Origin: Lingula anatina
Lineage: Eukaryota > Brachiopoda > Lingulata > Lingulida > Lingulidae
DNA: 64,000 nucleotides
Assembly (NCBI RefSeq): GCF_001039355.2
Contig: NW_019775704.1
Coordinates: forward strand, 139,061 to 203,060
Direction: 5' to 3'
In this document: positions 1-10,600 of the stretch, in pieces
Layout of the letters: every line of letters begins with the position of its first letter
Numbering within the stretch: position 1 is the stretch's first letter
Program-made: the position numbers and the translations under genes
Notes under the pieces: model-generated
What the model saw: the letters and a program-made list of their open reading frames with translations, nothing else
Database searches by the model: none
What the model was told of the DNA's origin: nothing

Positions 1-160
1 TTTGGTACGGTTTAGAACTATGATTCAGCTAATCAAAAATCTAATTTCAAGAGGGCACTATTGGTGTAATTTTTTCAGAAATCGACGGGGGTGGGGGTTG
101 GGGGGGGGGTTTGGGGGGGAGGGGTCAGGACCCCTCTGACATCCCCTAAATTCGCCACTG
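1..160. mobile_element. GGCGGAT-type short element, right part (cut by window)
   Basis: Its end CGCCACTG is the inverse of CAGTGGCG seen at the other copies. The G-rich core matches 6752-6910 closely. Confidence 0.6.
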
Positions 161-348
161 AAGTGTGAACTGGCAACAAACGCTACTTTCTTTTTTTCCC
201 ATGGTAGTTTGACAGTTCACACTTACATTGTTTGCCAGCAAGTACTTGAAGGTATGACCAACAGTAATAAAACTGCATGGTTACTACTCTAGTATATAAT
301 CACAATACTTAGATTTTTGTTATTTGACATTTGATATTTCAATTTTAG

Positions 349-355
<7 letters not shown>
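1..355. repeat. Direct duplication, copy 1
   Basis: Matches 6752 to about 7130 well beyond the transposon end, through a stretch reading TTGACAGTTC and up to a (GT)n tract. It may continue left of the window. Confidence 0.8.

Positions 356-389
<34 letters not shown>
352..389. repeat. (GT)n microsatellite
   Basis: About 19 GT units at the end of the duplicated segment. The paralogous site near 7125 has only a short interrupted GT run. Confidence 0.9.
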
Positions 390-390
<1 letters not shown>

Positions 391-396
391 ATGTAC

Positions 397-700
397 ACAC
401 ACTGGACAAAAGAAGTGTCACCCCTACTGAGCCAATACTATGGGGGAGATAAATGACTGTGGAATGATATGCTCCTGTATCATTTTATTAACATCAAATT
501 TCACAAAAAATCACAAAATGAGAACAAAATATACATTCTACCAAAATATGCAGTTTCAAGTCCAAAATTAATACTTAGTGGCATAGCCACGTGACCTAAT
601 AATAGGTNCCCCTGTGGTCGTCAGAACTGTTCCATTGTTTGCCGAGCCTTGGCCATTCACGGGGATGGAAATGTCTGTGGAATCATTCCGTGCATCATTA
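397..700 (-). mobile_element. Probable Tc1/mariner-like 3' relic
   Basis: The plus strand reads TA then CACACACTGGACAAAAGAAG, resembling Tc1 terminal repeats of the type TGGACAAAAGT. On the minus strand, an open stretch upstream ends IIRSRGYATKY-stop, similar in style to Tc1 transposase ends (ARGGxTKY). The rest of the transposase is not recognisable, and an N lies at 607. Confidence 0.35.
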
Positions 701-1490
701 CTGGTCATGAGGGTGACATTCTCTAGAGTCATATTTTCGAGTTTTTTTTAATTGTTATTTTGTTTGATCGTCAATTCCGTGTCTGGCACACAGCCTTCTC
801 GTGCAAGGGGTCTTCAAGCTTCTTGCTCTTCGTCGTTTTTCTAAATTGCATATGAGTTATGACAAAGCACAATATTTAAGCTCAATTTCATTCCGTCTGG
901 GGATGAGCCGGCAAAAGTTTTCTGTATTCAGTACTGTATGTTAGTATACAGTGAAATCATTACGTCAATGTCTATCGGTCTGCCATGCGTTCTCTTTCAT
1001 TGTCAACGAGCGGCGTGTGTTTCAGGAAAAAAAGCCGAAGTGATATTTATATAATGACGGCAGATTTGAAAGCAAGGACGAGGATTGCATGGTAATTCTA
1101 CAGATGGATTTATCTATAAGTTATGAAACTAATTGGATTTTCTTAAAGGTACTGCAGGCGAACTTTACAAAAATAACGCAAGTTTTTGTCACTGATAGCC
1201 CATTGTATGGTCTGCTGGTGACATCAAATTTTCGCTTACTACGTATAAAAGGGGTTACAGTGAAAACAACATCGAAATTCAACATCACGCGAGAATTTTT
1301 AATGGAGATTGATGATGGTGGTGATTTGTTTGGTCTGGATTGAACAGAACTGTAAAGATATTATCTGGAAAACGAGTTTCAATACATAGAAAATAGGAAA
1401 TAGACGGATGGATGAAGAATAGTTATTGCGGACCAAGGAAAAAATAAAAAAGGGTGGCTGTGATGCTGTTTTCTGAAAAAAATACATTTG

Positions 1491-1545
1491 CACGTTGCGT
1501 AATCCCCTCAGGGAATCTATTCAGTATTAAACGGCAAGCCACCTT
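1491..1545. mobile_element. Foldback element fragment
   Basis: Contains GTTGCGTAATCCCC, TCTATTCAGTATTAAACGGC and AAGCC, matching the loop of the element at 2150. The arms are lost. Confidence 0.5.
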
Positions 1546-2149
1546 CAGCTTCACTAACTCTTACCACAATGATGAAAATGAATGGATCGATTGTTTTGGT
1601 TGGGTGTTAAACCTCAGTTGTTTGCTTATAGTGTTTTAAATAATTTAGGCCTACGTCTATCTACTCTTGACACGCATCAATTCTACAACTCACATTACAC
1701 GAAAATGATGTTAGTGGGAACATGTCTGAATAATTGAACAGGCACCGGTACACTGAATATGAAGAGCATAATTCATCAATGCTTGTACTTAATTGTAAAT
1801 GCGGTAATATCACTACAAATAAATCTCAAGCTTTTAAGTGAAAACATGCAAATGTAGCCTGCTTTAAAGAGTGATGATGGAGAAACGCAATCAACCAGTA
1901 AAAAGTTCTAATGCAGATCTGGTGGATGGTGACGGAGCCCTTCGAAATGATCGGAAATCAATATGGCAGACTCAGTCTTAATCGCTTTTCAAAGGGAAGA
2001 ATAGGCAAACGCTGATGCCAAATACTAGATCTGAGACCGAGTTGGTTTTTCCTTCGTGAAGTTGACATGGGCACAACACGTTGTTGATACCCATGGCAAC
2101 ATCAATCTGTCAGGGGTCACTTGATAAAGTATGCTCTATAAAAGCGCAT

Positions 2150-2335
2150 TCACAACAGCAGACGAACAGATCCGCGGATCAAATATGGCTGACCCACTTA
2201 AATGCTTGTTGCGTAATCCCCGCAGGCAATCTATTCAGTATTTAATCGGGAATTAAACGGCAAGCTTTTTAGATGGTCGCCATATTTGATCCGCGGATCT
2301 GTTGGTCCGCTATTCTGAATACGTTCTAAAATCCA
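2150..2335. mobile_element. Foldback (hairpin) element, copy 1
   Basis: Long inverted arms (CAGATCCGCGGATCAAATATGG against its complement near 2282-2312) flank a loop containing TTGCGTAATCCCC and TCTATTCAGTA. It shares the loop with 2444-2619 and with a fragment at 1491-1545. Confidence 0.65.
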
Positions 2336-2443
2336 TTCATCTGCATAGAAAGCGCTGTTGCCTTAGTAGGTGGCCATTATGTGTACTTCAGTCAATAATA
2401 CCAATTAATAACATACCATTGATATCCTTCATCAAGTATCTTT

Positions 2444-2619
2444 GGCCCCATTGAGAATAGGGGACTAACTAGTCCGAGGGTCAAATATGGCCGACCCATT
2501 TGAATACTTCCCCACGGGATATCTATTCAGTGTCTATAAGGGGATTGGACAGCAAGCTTTGTTGTGGGTCGCCATATTTGACCCTCGGACTAGATAGTCC
2601 GCTGTTCTGAATGGGGTCT
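2444..2619. mobile_element. Foldback element, copy 2
   Basis: Same loop and outer ends (GGCCCCATTGAGAATAG and CTGTTCTGAATGGGGTC) as copy 1. Its arm reads AGTCCGAGGGTCAAATATGG, different from copy 1 but still self-complementary. Confidence 0.65.
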
Positions 2620-2883
2620 TAACAGGTGGTACTTAGCTAATCTCCGGAAGGCGAAGGCGCCTCTCTACCCGAGGCAATAACCATAATTGATCTGATTACT
2701 TAACTTAGTTTGTTGTAATAGATAGTGGAATATCCATCTTATCTTTCTGTCAATAAATACGCAGCAAACCACAAACACACCTTGCGGAAGTGTCATTTTT
2801 TCAGTCTAGCTGATGATCTTGAATATGCTACTGGTATTGGTATCAACCCAAATTGTTTCTTTGTTATTATATATGGGGTTGCA

Positions 2884-3052
2884 GAAAAACAAACAAACAA
2901 ACAAACAAACAAACAAACAAACAAACGAACGAACAAATGAACAAACAAACAAACTGTGCACTCACTATTTTGCACTTTTAAGAGTAAAACAACTAATAAT
3001 AAATAAATAAATAGATAAATAAATAAATAAATAAATAAATTAATAAATAAAA
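2884..3052. repeat. (CAAA)n and (AAAT)n microsatellites
   Basis: Two tetranucleotide tracts about 55 bases apart. Long open frames here are products of the repeat and are not genes. Confidence 0.9.
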
Positions 3053-3672
3053 ATTGAAAACAAGAAATGTGAAAGAAAAACGTGACAAAATAAATGTAAC
3101 AAGATAACTTTCTTGTCACAGCAACGCGATTTTACTCATCAGAACATGGAATGGCCTAAAGGCAATTCAATTTGATATTCAAATACATACCTAGGGATGT
3201 TACATAGCCGTGGCGATATGCAGATCACTGATTTTTCCCATTTAGACAAGCTTCAGTGAAGATGGAGCGCAGCCTAGAGCCGCTACCAAGAAATATTTCG
3301 CTTCACTCGACATTTCTGTGTAGGTCCCTCGGAAAAAACGGATATTAGACCGCTGTTATGTATTATACCTCGAAAAATTTGAAATCTCTCACCCTCCTGA
3401 AATTAATTTAAAATAAACTTTTTACGGTCAACAATTATTATTTATCTTTTTTTACACTGAGTCATATCATACAGCGTTTTACTCCTTAAATGAATTGGGC
3501 ATGGTTTGAAAAAAATGGAATTATTTGTCATTTAAGTCACATATATGCGTGCACAAATGTTTGTAAATCTGTACCTTTTTAACGTAGATTGTGTTATTTA
3601 CATGTACCTTTTGTCTTTCGGCTATCCATTCTTCCTCTTTATCAGAAATATCGTTGAAAATCAAACCTATAT

Positions 3673-3853
3673 ATTCCAAAATCACCTCGTTAACAGACAT
3701 ATTACTTAAAAGTAGAATTATTACTCCTGTGGACTTGCAATTAACATCAGTCCTGCTTTGACTATATTCCGAAACCACCTCGTCGTCAGAAATATAAGTT
3801 AAAAGTTAATTTATTTGTCCTGTGAGCTTGTAAAAATTAATATGACTATATTC
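3673..3853. repeat. Imperfect tandem duplication, about 93-bp unit
   Basis: Two diverged units, each starting ATTCC(A/G)AAA(T/C)CACCTCGT and ending near TGACTATATTCC. Confidence 0.6.
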
Positions 3854-4200
3854 CTGTCCGATGCTCCTTCATCAAAAACGCCACTGGAAAGTAGATGTTT
3901 TGCCTTAGGACCTTTGTTCAACTGCAATCCCAGCTACAGGTAGTTGCGGCTCAGCCCAGATTCACATGGTCAGTGTCTACGATTGATTGAACATTAATAA
4001 ACACTACTCAAGCGGCTTGACCTTCAACACCAAGTAATCAGCAAAAATTGAGCAAATTGGCCAGACGTTACGTATAAATTTCGCGGGAGATGAGTTTATT
4101 ACATAAAGCATCTCTAGGGCGTGATATAAGTTTATTTTCATTCGGTTTAAATGTTGTTTTAGTATGAAATGTCAGTATTTTTTCTCGGTATGTATGTCAA

Positions 4201-4297
4201 ATAATACACTGTCACCCTCTGGCGATATATGCCATGAACACATCTCACTGACACTCGAGGTGTTATGGCATATTTCGCTCGGGTGACAGTGTATTAT
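4201..4297. repeat. Short perfect-ended hairpin
   Basis: TAATACACTGTCACCC and its complement close the structure. Inner arms carry GCGATATATGCCAT and ATGGCATATTTCGC. About 96 bp, probably a small foldback element. Confidence 0.6.
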
Positions 4298-4365
4298 CTC
4301 ACACATAACAGGAAATAAAGTTATTTTTATTCTTAACCTTTGGAGAACATCCCTGGCAGCAACAT

Positions 4366-4660
4366 AGGGACCATTCCCATAGACACATCGGCCTACGTGG
4401 ATCGGCCCAACTCTGTTGGGACTCTCGTTAAGTCCAATCAGCTTAACAGATCAAGGACTTACAGGACAATAATGTCCTTGAACAGATTAACATGCCTTCT
4501 TCTGACATTAAGTAGAATACAGAAAAAGCTGGCAATTATATTAACACGGCGGAAATAAGAGGAGGTGTGGCGTTCAGTTAAGCAGATTGCACTTAGCAGA
4601 AGACCCCGCGGAGTTGGGTCGATACACTTAGACCGATGATGTGCCTAAAGGAATGGGGTC
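4366..4660. mobile_element. Diverged foldback element, GGACCATTCCC ends
   Basis: It starts GGGACCATTCCCATAGAC and ends GGAATGGGGTC, with inner matches GGATCGGCCCAACTC and GAGTTGGGTCGAT. It is related to the copies at 46796 and 47126 but longer and more decayed. Confidence 0.55.
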
Positions 4661-6582
4661 ACATGCAATAATGAAATCGAGTTCTCGACTGAAGCGAATT
4701 CTAATTTGAAGAAAAAAAATTAAAATGTGATCCTTGGAACGAATAATAACAGCCAGGTTTTAAACAGCATATCAAATTGAAACTAATCTGCAACTGATGT
4801 AGTTCACAATTAGCTCATTAATATGAGAAATACTAGGAAATTGTTAAGGAATACTGGAGTAATGGTCACATGTACCTGTATTTCACCCAGCTTTATTCAT
4901 ATCCCCAAATGAAATTTGATCTTCAGGTCACCACAAGTTGTTCATTTTTCACCCCAGGAACATACAAAAGCGGCATGTTTTTCAATTGTTAAGTGATGTT
5001 TTCATGGCAAAAAGTTTAAATTCTAGTTAAGCTTAATATCCGTGCACGCGTTTTACACACCGCCCCGCCGCGAGGTGTTTGGCTTACCCCGTGTGAGAAC
5101 CTCACAAAATCCAGTTTGCCATTCTATGCCAGGGGATCAGTTTCCACTTTAACACGTATGTTTTACAGTAACAATTGTTTCAGTTCATTCACAAAAAAGT
5201 GCCCTTAGCTGTGTTTTGTTACGGACAATGAGAAAACAATGTGTGAAAAAAGGAACGGTTTGGATCTGTTTACGTAGAGTTCGGAGTGTAAATCAACCGC
5301 TTCCCTTACGAACAAGGGCCTGCAATGTAAAACAAGTGAGAGACACCTATAAGCTCAATGGTTTACATTCCTGAACAGCAATAGCAAACAGCAGGGGGGC
5401 TAGCAAAAGGCTAAAATTCCCCCTTTTTACAACATTTAGTTATTTTAAAATTTCCAAAGTGTTAGGAGAAGTTACGGTGAGTTTGACCTTTAAGGAGGAA
5501 GGTATCACTACACTTTATTGGTGTAACTATGTCTACATGTATGATGGGAAATGGGTCTGAACACATGGCGTTTCAGTAATTATGATTTGAATTCACTTTA
5601 TGAAACAAAGAAACCCCGTCAGCTACACTCTTACAATTCCCAAATTCAGTGTTGTTGGTCAAATGACTAGTTTTTGATCTACAAACTGTTAGCTATCAAA
5701 TCGGATGTAAATTATGGTACACAATACATCTACTTTGTACTTGTAAGAAAAAAAACAAAAAACAAAACTCAGTAAAATGTAAGATATCGGACTGAAATAA
5801 ATAATTTATTCTAAACACAGTTTCGACGAGCAGTAATACTTACAAAGAAAAAAAAGAAGAAGTTGATTTAGAGTATTATAGACAAATAAATATATGATAC
5901 AATTTGACGTATAAAATGTTCAGGTATATGGCACTTTGTTACGCCGGGCAGTGACCCAAGCTTCCTCTTAGACCACGGGACTATATACAATTGTTCATCT
6001 TAACACAATCTTTCCCAGTATAATATGATCCCATAGGACTATAATATCTTAGTTATCAAAATACGAACATACGTTTTGTATATCACGTTCCAAGCAATAG
6101 AAATACACGGAGAAATTGATAGTTCAAATGTTAAGAATGCGTGTAAATGCAGTAGTTGACAATCTATTTTACACTCAATCTGGGACTCACAAGTGAAAGT
6201 TGTTTATGCCACAATGCAATGGGTATCATAAAAATGTAAATGATATATGGCACACTTCAGAAAACATTGTACAGCAATACATCGCCGCGTGTAATACCAT
6301 GAAATACACAATAACCATTTTCTTCATGTCTCCGGCAGTAGAGAAGGACACTAATACTGATCATCTAATAAAATCCCAGGTAAAATACTTCTATGGTAAT
6401 TCCAACCCAATTGATTTTCGCTTATTTCTCTGTCTAGCCATAACAGTATTGGTATTTCTTAATCTTCATTTGGGTGTCAAGTCGTACTCACTTGCCATTC
6501 AATTTGGCGCGTTACCAAATTTAAAAGAATCACAGCAGCCAGCCAGTCCAGTACTAATAAATTTCAGAGCTCTGGCTTAGTG
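4661..6582. other. Unassigned 3' flank
   Basis: No convincing coding exon or RNA gene. A 126-codon open frame at 6200-6580 (+) has no recognisable domain and fits chance in AT-rich DNA. Confidence 0.5.
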
Positions 6583-6910
6583 CAGAGGCGGATCGAGGAT
6601 TATTTGAAGGGGGGGGGGGGGTCGAGTTTTTTTCGTGGAAATGAAAGGCCGCGGATGCGCAGCCGACCCTCCCCCATCCCCCCCTTGGCGAAGCGTCGGG
6701 GCCCGCTAGGGGCCCCAAAAGTTTTGGTATTTTAGAGGGCGAACGGTGCCTTTTGGTACGGTTTAGAACTATGATTCAGCTAATCAAAAATCTACTTTCA
6801 AGAGGGCACCATTGGTGGGATTTTTTTCAGAAATCGACGGGGGTGGGGGTTGGGGGGGGTTGGGGGGGAGGGGTCAGGACCCCTCTGACATCCCCCTAAA
6901 TGCGCCACTG
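6583..6910. mobile_element. GGCGGAT-type short non-autonomous element
   Basis: It begins CAGAGGCGGATCGAGG and ends GCGCCACTG, so the ends form imperfect inverted repeats. The interior has long G and C runs. The same sequence occurs inverted at 58489-58745 and 63738-63992. Class unknown, probably a DNA transposon derivative. Confidence 0.6.
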
Positions 6911-7130
6911 AAGAGTGAATTGGCAACAGACGCTACTTCCTTTTTTCCTAGGGTAGTTTGACAGTTCTTGCTGATATTGTTTGTCAGCAACTACTTGAGA
7001 TATAACCAACAGCAACTACTTGAGATATGACATAACATTGGTAACTACCATAGTATATAATCACAATTCTTAGTTTTTTGTTATTTGATATTTGATATCA
7101 TCCATAATTTAATTTCGGCCGTTTGTGTGT
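6752..7130. repeat. Direct duplication, copy 2
   Basis: Counterpart of 1-355, with small indels, including an internal short duplication of ACTTGAGATAT near 6990-7030. It lies about 450 bases beyond the PDFR stop and may be part of the 3' UTR. Confidence 0.8.
7108..7113 (-). terminator. pdfr: Candidate poly(A) signal ATTAAA
   Basis: The minus strand reads ATTAAA about 470 bases after the PDFR stop. A canonical AATAAA lies much further on at 5805-5810. The nearer site falls in DNA that is duplicated at 1-355, so neither can be chosen by sequence alone. Confidence 0.2.
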
Positions 7131-7579
7131 GTGCGCGCATGCGTGTGTGTGTGTGTAGTTGTTTGCGTATGTACATAATTGGCATTAATACTACTTAAAA
7201 TGTTTCAATAAACAACCTGTAATACTATTACATGTATATATCAAAACGTTTCCCTCAATATTCTCAATCTAGAGTACTGACAATGTACAGCATCACGGCG
7301 AATACTACAACGCAATGCGTTACTTTCGTAGAATGCTACAAAGATGAAAATATGACTTCTACACGGCGCTTGTCATTGTGCTGCCGATTGTAAAACATAT
7401 TTCACGTGATGAACCCGAGTATAATACCAAGTAACCAAGGTCACATTTTAAGGTTCGAAACCAATGGCACAGACGTACGATCACATAATGTCCCAAATGT
7501 ACATATATATATATGTGTACATGTATGATGATAGTTTGAGTAATGATATCGATGACATTACAGAGTATATATACAAAGA

Positions 7580-7684
7580 TTAAAGCGTTGTCGTGTCGGG
7601 CTCACAGCTGGAACCGGAAGTCTTATCTTGCACGTGGACACCGTTGTTCAACTTGGACTTTTGTGTTGATTTTGCCAGTTGGAT
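7580..7684 (-). CDS. pdfr: PDFR terminal exon: C-tail, stop, PDZ-type terminus
   Basis: Acceptor tgtctttccag, then 34 codons and TAA at 7580-7582. A polar tail (IQLAKSTQKSKLNNG at its start) ends EPDTTTL. The last three residues T-T-L fit a class I PDZ ligand (S/T-X-hydrophobic). Support comes from a good acceptor, the continuing phase and an open frame to a proper stop. It lacks structural conservation, so it is less secure than the helix exons. Confidence 0.78.
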   Translation of the reverse strand: MQLAKSTQKSKLNNGVHVQDKTSGSSCEPDTTTL

Positions 7685-10600
7685 CTGGAAAGACAGAGAC
7701 TATTTTTTAATATACACGAACGTACTCAACAAAAAATACTTTGGGTAATGAGATTACCGTCGTTTTCATTGTGTCACGTACTATTGATGGGCGGATTAAG
7801 GCCATCTGGGTCTTCCTGAAGACGGTAGATTTTCAAGTTTACATTGACGGCTATGTAATTTTTTCTGTCGGAAGGTGGTCAAAAATGGAGGATGGATCAA
7901 CAAAGATAATTTAGGAGACTGTCAGAAAATAGCTCTAGATCCACCCCTGTTATTTTCATCCAAGCTAAAATTAAGTTATCCATACTTTAACCAATTTGAA
8001 AGAAGGCGATACTTTTCTGACTGCATGAACAACATTTTGGTTTGTGCCACGAACTGAAAACTCATCTAAAAAGCCTGCGCATACATACTTTAACAAACCC
8101 CTTCCCAGGAAAGGTGGACTGCACTTCTGTCTCTGACGTGTATAACGACTGTGATCTGCTTGTTCTACGGTATTGTCCCTTTCTCTGCCAGTACCTGTCC
8201 CAGTGTTTGCTGAGTGCTTGGCGGACCTGCAGAAAATAAAGAAATTAATACTTTAAGTGAAATTAATGTATTGATTCAAATGTCATGAGTCAGTTTTAAC
8301 CCCAATATTCAAAAGATTGGACTTGAATCCAGAAGTGATTGTCTTGAGTATCTAGATTATCTCATCATTTAATGTGGGTTCCCTTTTTAGAAAAGGGGGC
8401 AAGTGAAAACTCGGTCTTAGCCAAGCCAAATATGCTTCGTAGTCGACTATGGCACTCATCACAAATAGTCTTACGGAGCACTTATCTCGCTTTTTTTCCG
8501 TCTTTAAACTTAGTCTCGTTTTATCCATGATTTATTACGATCTAATTGTTTTGAAAAATACGCGTGTATTCACAACGCCGTCTTAGTTATGTCACCCGAT
8601 TGCAGGTCAAGCGTCTAAAAGTCGGTGCCACACAGTCGACTATATAAGTTTAATAGTCTAAGATAAGCTCAAACCCTTAAATTGTTTTATGAAGCAGGCC
8701 ACAGTACCGAGAACAAATAGTGTGTTACGGACTGCAGACGACTGTAGAGATGTGGAATTAGCAGAGTTCACAATTAAATTTAGCAGAGGGTTAAACTGTG
8801 TTCAAAAGGTGACAATGTACAAAAGTGTCCAGAAAAGCATGCAAGACAATCAAAATAAATTAAAGACAAATTAGCTGGCCCAGAAATCATATTTCATAAA
8901 GCAGCCATGATCAGCTTCACACAGAGACCTTGTGGATTTACCAGTACTGAGTATGTGCGGCCGGTTTTACCTATACTATATATATAAGACACAAAAAATT
9001 CTATAACATAATGTATGGGTCACTACTTAAAGTTTCAATATAAGAATCCCAAATGCCCACGGATAAAAGATATTAAAGCCGTCATACCAATGCTTTACTC
9101 ATGCACAAACAAACAAACAAACAAGTCGACATAGATTTGCTTCGGCCAACGCACACGCTGAGCTACCAGCGGAGCTACCGACTTCACGAGGCGACAGCTT
9201 ACTTTATAACTCAAAGTGTGCGCCTAGTGATAGGTAGAAAGGAATGAATGAAAACAACAAGTAAATGAAAGGAAACAATGAAGAAGGAAAAGGAAAGAAG
9301 GAGAATGTAAAAGTCGCAAGGTTTGATTATAGGGATGATGCAACAAAAAGGAAATCGATACTTTTACGTAACGCTTTATGGGAAGCAGGCATTGCTGTCA
9401 GCCTTAAGGATATGAAGGTGAAATAAGTCCCAGGATCCTTTTCCATATATTGGATTAAAAGTGAGATTGCAGGCGTAGGACAAGTATGTCAGGTAAAGAA
9501 TAATGTGAATTATATATATATAGTCCATATTTATGATGAATGGCAGATAAAGTTATATAAAAAACGAGAAGAAACAACCCAATACATCAGATCGACTACC
9601 ACGCTTTGAACAGAGAAAAGAAAGAATAAACACCAGAAATCGATATTTAGAAAGAAATATAATTGTACACAATTATATCAATAGTTTCTTATATTACCAA
9701 GTCGTTTTTCTCTGAAAACACAGATTCTGCATGCGAAGCACCATTACACAGGAAACGTTTAGTACGCATGCGCCACTACACCCATGCCACTGACACGTAC
9801 AACGACTAACCTTGAAGCGTGTATAATGCCAAGCGCGTGAGTTGAGTGGAGCTTCAAAACTCCACGTTGCATAAATAGTACAAGATATCACGAGACGCCT
9901 TCAAAAGGGCTTTGTGCACCTAAAGAGATGGCATTCAAAGTTATGGTAAGAACAGACTGAAAAAACACAGAAAGCAACGCACGCAAGCTAAATAGTGTCT
10001 AAGTCATTTACATATGATGCTGGCGTAAATGTGTGATAGATTATTTGCTCTACAAATTAATAGTGTCATGACAAAATATTAAGAAGAAATGACATATTGC
10101 ACAAAATCGATGCGAGTTCAAAGGATATTCTACGATACATCCAAAATCGTTACATGATGTACGTAAACCTAAACAATATTCCATAGTTTCTTAGCGTATG
10201 GATTAACTGAAAGGAACGGTATGAATGACATCACGATGTTAATTTAACACGTGACATCATGCACTGTGACGTTACCCACCTCGCCATTTAGAAAGCAGTA
10301 GAACAACGCGACTAGGAATCCTTGAAAGGAGCTCAGTATATGAGAGGTGTAACTATAGACACCATAGGCAACGACTGTGTCACTTGGCGGTTTCACCATC
10401 CCCATGATGTTTGTTATGCCAAGCAATGGCAGTAACAAGATGGCGGCCTTTACGGCTTTTCTGTAAAAATGAAGTCCATTAATATAAGATGTATCCAGTA
10501 TTTGTGGTTTACAAAATCGTCCTGAATACAGGTAAGCTTGAAAAATTTTAACAATCTTAAGATACATGTATTTAACCGTGGCGCCTTCTTTACATGGTGG

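Noticed and set aside
9120-9195. Minus stretch GGTAGCTCAGCGTGTGCG resembling a tRNA A box
   Set aside because: No B box, acceptor stem or anticodon arm can be formed, and there is no second copy to suggest a SINE.
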